64,000 bases of DNA from Thalassomonas sp. RHCl1 (lineage in GTDB: Bacteria; Pseudomonadota; Gammaproteobacteria; Enterobacterales; Alteromonadaceae), in assembly GCF_947387555.1 (NCBI RefSeq), contig NZ_CANDNZ010000001.1, positions 248,001 to 312,000 on the forward strand, written 5' to 3'. Under the pieces are notes generated by a model that was not told where the DNA came from, made no database searches, and saw only the letters and a program-made list of their open reading frames with translations. This document shows, piece by piece, positions 61,201 through 64,000 of the stretch (the stretch's first letter is position 1; each line of letters starts with the position of its first letter). Both the position numbers and the translations under genes were made by a program.

Positions 61201-63910
61201 CCCGGGGTGCAGTATCAGTGCTTGTGCTTAAGGCGGCTTGCTTTATTTCTTTCTCGGATAAGCTGCTGAGTTTTTTAATACCGTGGTGTTCATGTAAAAA
61301 GAGCTTCTCCGCCAATTTTTCATTTTCGGGAAATTCAATGCCAAGCAGGCCTAAGCCTCTTTGTCCCGAAGTAATTGCCTGGGTAAAATCACCGCTGAGG
61401 TTTGTCTGCATCATTTTGCTGGCATAAAGCTCCAGCAGATCCTTTTTTTCCTTGATCTGGTTAAGCACCACTGGGTATAAGCTATCGGCACGGTCAAAGT
61501 GCCCGGATAAGTACTCGGCTTGAATTAATGCCAGGTAGACGGTAAAGGTCAGATCAAAATGGGATGACCAGCTATTTTCCGACAGCAGCTTTCGGGCCTG
61601 TCGACACAGCTCGGCGGATGTCTGATAAGCGCCTGAAGCGCGTGCTATGGTGGCCGCTTTCATATTTAATTCGATCACTTCTATGATACCGAAGGGGTTG
61701 GTGATCAGTGCTGCCCCCAAGTTCAGGTGGGCTACTTCTTCAAATAGTTGTTCATTACTGGGGTTGCCGCGCTCGAACAGTAAGCAGCCGAGGTTATAAT
61801 GTATCAGCTGTTTCTGCTGGGCCGTCAGCAGGGAGTAGGCCGCCTGCTGTATCTTGTCATGGAGAAATTTTAGTTTAAAAATCAACAGCCGGGCAGAGAC
61901 CAGTGCCTGGCTTGATAATTCCGGTTCGGATAAGGGCTGAATCAGCCGGGCCTTAAGTGCCGGCAATAGATCTTGATAGCTCTGCTCCGGAGAGGTTTTG
62001 TTGATGGTTGCCAGGGTGTTAAGGTTAAACTTGCTGCCGGCACATGACGCCAGTTTTAATAATTCCAGGGTGTGCTCTGGCAGTTCCTTTAACTTCGCCA
62101 CCATAAAGTTGATGACGTTACTTGTGATATTGGCGGAAGTGATCTTTTTGAGCTCCCATTGCCAGCTTTTTTGTTGCTCATCGAAATTGATGAAATTCTT
62201 CCGGTAAAGTTCAGTGATAAATTCCTTGATAAAAAAAGGATTACCTAAGGTTTTCTCCTTGGTTAACCGGGCCAGTTCTGTGATATTTTCTGTTTTGCTA
62301 ACCAGGCTATCGGCCAGGAAATGTTTGATATCCTCCAGGGATAGGGGCGGAAGGGAGATGGTCGTTGACTCCGCCTTGTTGGTGTTAAGTTGACTCATCA
62401 GGGTGTCTAAAGCATGATTCTCACCAGGCTCAGTTTTTCGGTAGGCGCCGAGTAAGCAGAGATAACCCAGGTTTTTATCCAGCAACAGGGACTGGATTAA
62501 TTGGCCTGATGCCATATCCAGCCATTGTAGGTCGTCGATAAAGATGAGCAGCGGATGCTCTGGTTGGCAAAGCACCCGGATAAATTTTTTTAATACCTGT
62601 TTGAAGCGGTTTTCATTCTCCCTGGGACCCAGCTCGGGTAGAGGGGGTGGCTCGCCTGTGATCAGTTTCAGTTCAGGTATTAAATTGGTTAATACCTGGC
62701 TATTACTGCCCAGGGCATTATTTATCCTGGTTTTCCACCCCAGCAGTTGCTGCCTGGAGCTGCTGAGTAGGATGGTGATCAATTGTTTAAAGGCATAAAT
62801 AAAGGCGGAATAGGGAATATTTTTAGTGTATCGGCTGAATTTTCCCCGGATAAAATGTCCCTTAAAGGTGGTCAGGGAGGGACAGGCTTCCTGTATCAGG
62901 GTAGTTTTTCCGATGCCAGACTCTCCGCTGACCAACAAAATGGCAACCTGGCCCCGGTTGATGTCTTGCAGTTTCTGCTGCACTTGTTCAATTTGCCGGC
63001 TCCGGCCATATATTTTTTGCGAGATTTGCAGCTGGTGCGGATGATCTTCACCCGCCAGGGAAAAACGCTTAAGGGGTTGTCCTTTGTTAGCCTGTTCAAG
63101 GCATAGCTGCAGATCATGTATGATGCCGCTGGCGGACCGGTATCTTTGTTCTGCATCTTTCGCCAATAGTTTCAAACAGATATCTGAGATGACCTCAGGC
63201 ACGTCTTTATTCACTGAGGTCGGGGGCGGTGGCGGTTTGGCCATATGGCTGTAGATTAACTCCAGCGGATCTTTATCCTCAAAAGGAAGGCGGCCGGTAA
63301 AAAGCAAATAGATGATTCCGCCCAAAGCATAATAATCGCCGCGATAGTCCAGTAAACGGTTCATACGCCCTGACTGTTCCGGTGCCAGATAAGCGAGATT
63401 GCCCGTTAACTGTTCACCGGCTTTTAATGCCGGGGCTTCACGGTTGAACTCAGATGCCATGGAGAAATCAATGATTTTGATTTGCCGTGTCGCGGGATTG
63501 ATCACAACATGATCAGGGCAGAGGGCTTTATGGATAATATTTTGTTCGTGGATATCTGCTAATGCTTTACAGATCTCAAGACAATAGTAGAGCTTGTCCT
63601 GTGTTGAAAAGGAGCGCTGTGCTAACAGGGACTGTAATGAAAGGCCATGAAAGTCTTCTAATACCAGCACAGGTTTTTCCCCGCTGGTGACTAAATCATA
63701 AATAGCGATGACCCGGGAACTTGATAAGTGGCTTAAGGTTTTATATTCCTGCTTATAGCGGGTAAGTGCTTTGGCGCTCGGTAAGTCTTGGTTTAGGAAT
63801 TTAAGGATAACCCCCTGGCGGTCTTTTTTTCTGATAGCGCGAAAGATGAGGGAGCTTGCACTTTGATATATTTGTTCCTGTAACTGATATCCGTTAATTT
63901 CCGCTTTCAT
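58298..63910 (-). CDS. Giant signalling protein: pseudokinase, AAA ATPase, TPR-like, two GAF-like domains, GGDEF
   Basis: 1870 residues. Residues 1-275: Ser/Thr kinase-like, with K37 in ILKFLN and E55, but the catalytic loop is H-K-A-L-C-P-D-H (127-134), so both the Asp base and the Mg-binding Asn are absent, and DFG is DFS (148-150); LAYLAPEQSGRMNR is intact. Residues about 300-560: STAND-type ATPase, Walker A GESGIGKTT (329-337), Walker B LIFIDDLQWLD. About 560-1290: helical TPR-like. About 1340-1500 and 1510-1680: GAF-like. About 1695-1865: GGDEF with DELTGLHNRVFF and SGEEF at 1771-1775, plus RSGE in place of the RxxD inhibitory site. ATG at 63910 with AGG just upstream. Similar kinase-ATPase-GAF proteins usually end in a histidine kinase. 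Confidence 0.88.
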   Translation of the reverse strand: MKAEINGYQLQEQIYQSASSLIFRAIRKKDRQGVILKFLNQDLPSAKALTRYKQEYKTLSHLSSSRVIAIYDLVTSGEKPVLVLEDFHGLSLQSLLAQRSFSTQDKLYYCLEICKALADIHEQNIIHKALCPDHVVINPATRQIKIIDFSMASEFNREAPALKAGEQLTGNLAYLAPEQSGRMNRLLDYRGDYYALGGIIYLLFTGRLPFEDKDPLELIYSHMAKPPPPPTSVNKDVPEVISDICLKLLAKDAEQRYRSASGIIHDLQLCLEQANKGQPLKRFSLAGEDHPHQLQISQKIYGRSRQIEQVQQKLQDINRGQVAILLVSGESGIGKTTLIQEACPSLTTFKGHFIRGKFSRYTKNIPYSAFIYAFKQLITILLSSSRQQLLGWKTRINNALGSNSQVLTNLIPELKLITGEPPPLPELGPRENENRFKQVLKKFIRVLCQPEHPLLIFIDDLQWLDMASGQLIQSLLLDKNLGYLCLLGAYRKTEPGENHALDTLMSQLNTNKAESTTISLPPLSLEDIKHFLADSLVSKTENITELARLTKEKTLGNPFFIKEFITELYRKNFINFDEQQKSWQWELKKITSANITSNVINFMVAKLKELPEHTLELLKLASCAGSKFNLNTLATINKTSPEQSYQDLLPALKARLIQPLSEPELSSQALVSARLLIFKLKFLHDKIQQAAYSLLTAQQKQLIHYNLGCLLFERGNPSNEQLFEEVAHLNLGAALITNPFGIIEVIELNMKAATIARASGAYQTSAELCRQARKLLSENSWSSHFDLTFTVYLALIQAEYLSGHFDRADSLYPVVLNQIKEKKDLLELYASKMMQTNLSGDFTQAITSGQRGLGLLGIEFPENEKLAEKLFLHEHHGIKKLSSLSEKEIKQAALSTSTDTAPRDSDDEIKYAMKLLSYLWMPVYFLGRVNTLGWLSAKMTALSLTQGNNEYSAYGYMNYAFTLYSLQEDPQLANQFSQRALELITTYDNNEIKGKVLMLSGASGHWHSPLEAQEATFQRAFDYSLECGDFTTAGYSAIWLLVTGFFSGKHFEQLAREAADFYQFYLEHESGHLQELFLPFASQLLTSLSGVSSFDLKIGAAFNQDIFLTKHQHNPVALGFYYSARLYRILLLEQTQTPEQAISWCEQGNRFNPGTILIPFNNFHLSLILTGNFNLYSNEEQKKKARNKINSLLRQMKNWSELTPANYLHKYLLMSAESARISGENHSHVMQKYEAAISALEQTRYKHYLALANKCYAGYLQHKGHIKIAAMYLQQALYLYQGWGFANPVRQIKEHYTRLMPLPAQAPLSIPEDNNQVPLDSQLLDKLHQVLAGESNQKKQLQQLICLTAENAGADKAILILLEQNSEHWFIEAQYQLKEPQADIRVLQHASPDKDKIPLSLIEYNLRLGKDLLLANPHQQSQFSQDSYIKAHQPGSILCCALFNQGKVTGLIYLENKASSYAFTRKHLTSLKLVAGFSAIQLENARLNQELETRVTNQIQALKFKADFASLLAELSRQLTGLPPDECDKEIARALAVLGSFCKFDHIYIYLNKGKILKIAHCWQLKTGRLPLDIHIARHKNFIRLLEEKNCFCFRSLTEIPACAADFNQALAQYQFNSGVIIRLSDKVKNPGFIAFDSTTNSHAWTDPEIALLKTAAGIFASALENNALAQQLKQAQTALLKTEHQLNQNIQQDELTGLHNRVFFHRQLALEITRAARNQRYLSIILLDIDYFSRYNDSCGHIAGDEALIKVARSIEKLLKRSGESVARFSGEEFAIILPETDLSHAHKTATLLCKGIRRLKIPHPCSDASEVLTVSLGIATTKARVQTSAQAMLSVADKALYQAKTNGRNRFAAIELESDHYAVPKQGA

Positions 63911-64000
63911 CCTGGGATCCCTAAGCCGTCACTCATTGAGTATAGAATAGACATTTCTCCTGGATGGGAATATTTTTGATAAAGTCTTAAAAAATAAGTC

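Noticed and set aside
61998-63106. Rightward ORFs opposite the giant GGDEF gene
   Set aside because: All lie inside an intact 1870-codon gene, and none has a ribosome site or recognisable domain.
1-64000. CRISPR arrays, rRNA or tRNA genes, prophage
   Set aside because: No direct repeats at regular spacing, no tRNA cloverleaf with CCA-side consensus and no phage structural genes were seen in a by-eye scan; a software search would be stronger.

Overview
The window reads as chromosome of a marine gammaproteobacterium of the Alteromonadales, most likely Colwelliaceae (Thalassomonas/Colwellia-like). That assignment is an inference from the conserved block dsbC-recJ-prfB-lysS with an E. coli-type prfB frameshift, from oadGAB, napEFDABC, SrmB, FldB and YaaA of gammaproteobacterial type, and from several secreted degradative enzymes typical of marine heterotrophs. 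No species-level marker (such as rRNA) is present. I see no rRNA, tRNA, CRISPR array, prophage or complete insertion sequence. One small non-coding transposable element is present. Layout: 1-2080 holds the edge of a probable type III secretion chaperone, a small membrane protein, a P-loop kinase preceded by a Trp-codon leader peptide plus terminator, and a 229-bp MITE with 18-bp terminal repeats. 2081-8234 is a run of small single-function genes: phosphatase, RNase Z, XRE/2TM protein, SMR guanidinium exporter, GrpB, Asp/Glu racemase, GyrI-like protein, and a divergent oxidoreductase/LysR pair. 8319-19189 is an export and exoenzyme region: a pre-peptidase-domain protein, PI-PLC with a ricin lectin, a modular extracellular endonuclease I, a LolD-like/FtsX-like ABC system with an AttH-type lipoprotein, and a GH114-like protein. 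19782-23004 is the sodium-pumping oxaloacetate decarboxylase. 23131-27628 holds pdxH, an M20 peptidase and small conserved proteins. 27745-32343 is the periplasmic nitrate reductase operon napEFDABC behind a perfect FNR box. 32633-37444 holds tmcA, then a Fur-box-centred divergon: two small Cys-containing proteins facing an ABC-2 exporter. 37451-42142 carries a hydrolase, an unknown protein, EthD, DUF3545, talB and yaaA. 42343-47465 is a three-gene chaperone-usher locus whose usher carries two C-terminal SPOR-like domains and whose mRNA has strong hairpins before or inside each downstream gene. 47723-56763 is mostly housekeeping (a Grx-like protein, DUF481, srmB, fldB, dsbC, recJ, prfB, lysS). 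56963-63910 carries two GGDEF proteins, one of them a 1870-residue pseudokinase-ATPase-GAF-GGDEF giant. The items I would look at first are the SPOR-tailed usher locus with its hairpins, the pseudokinase-GGDEF giant, the Fur-controlled small-protein/ABC divergon, the Trp-leader attenuator in front of a kinase that has no tryptophan role, and the MITE inserted next to a phosphatase start codon.
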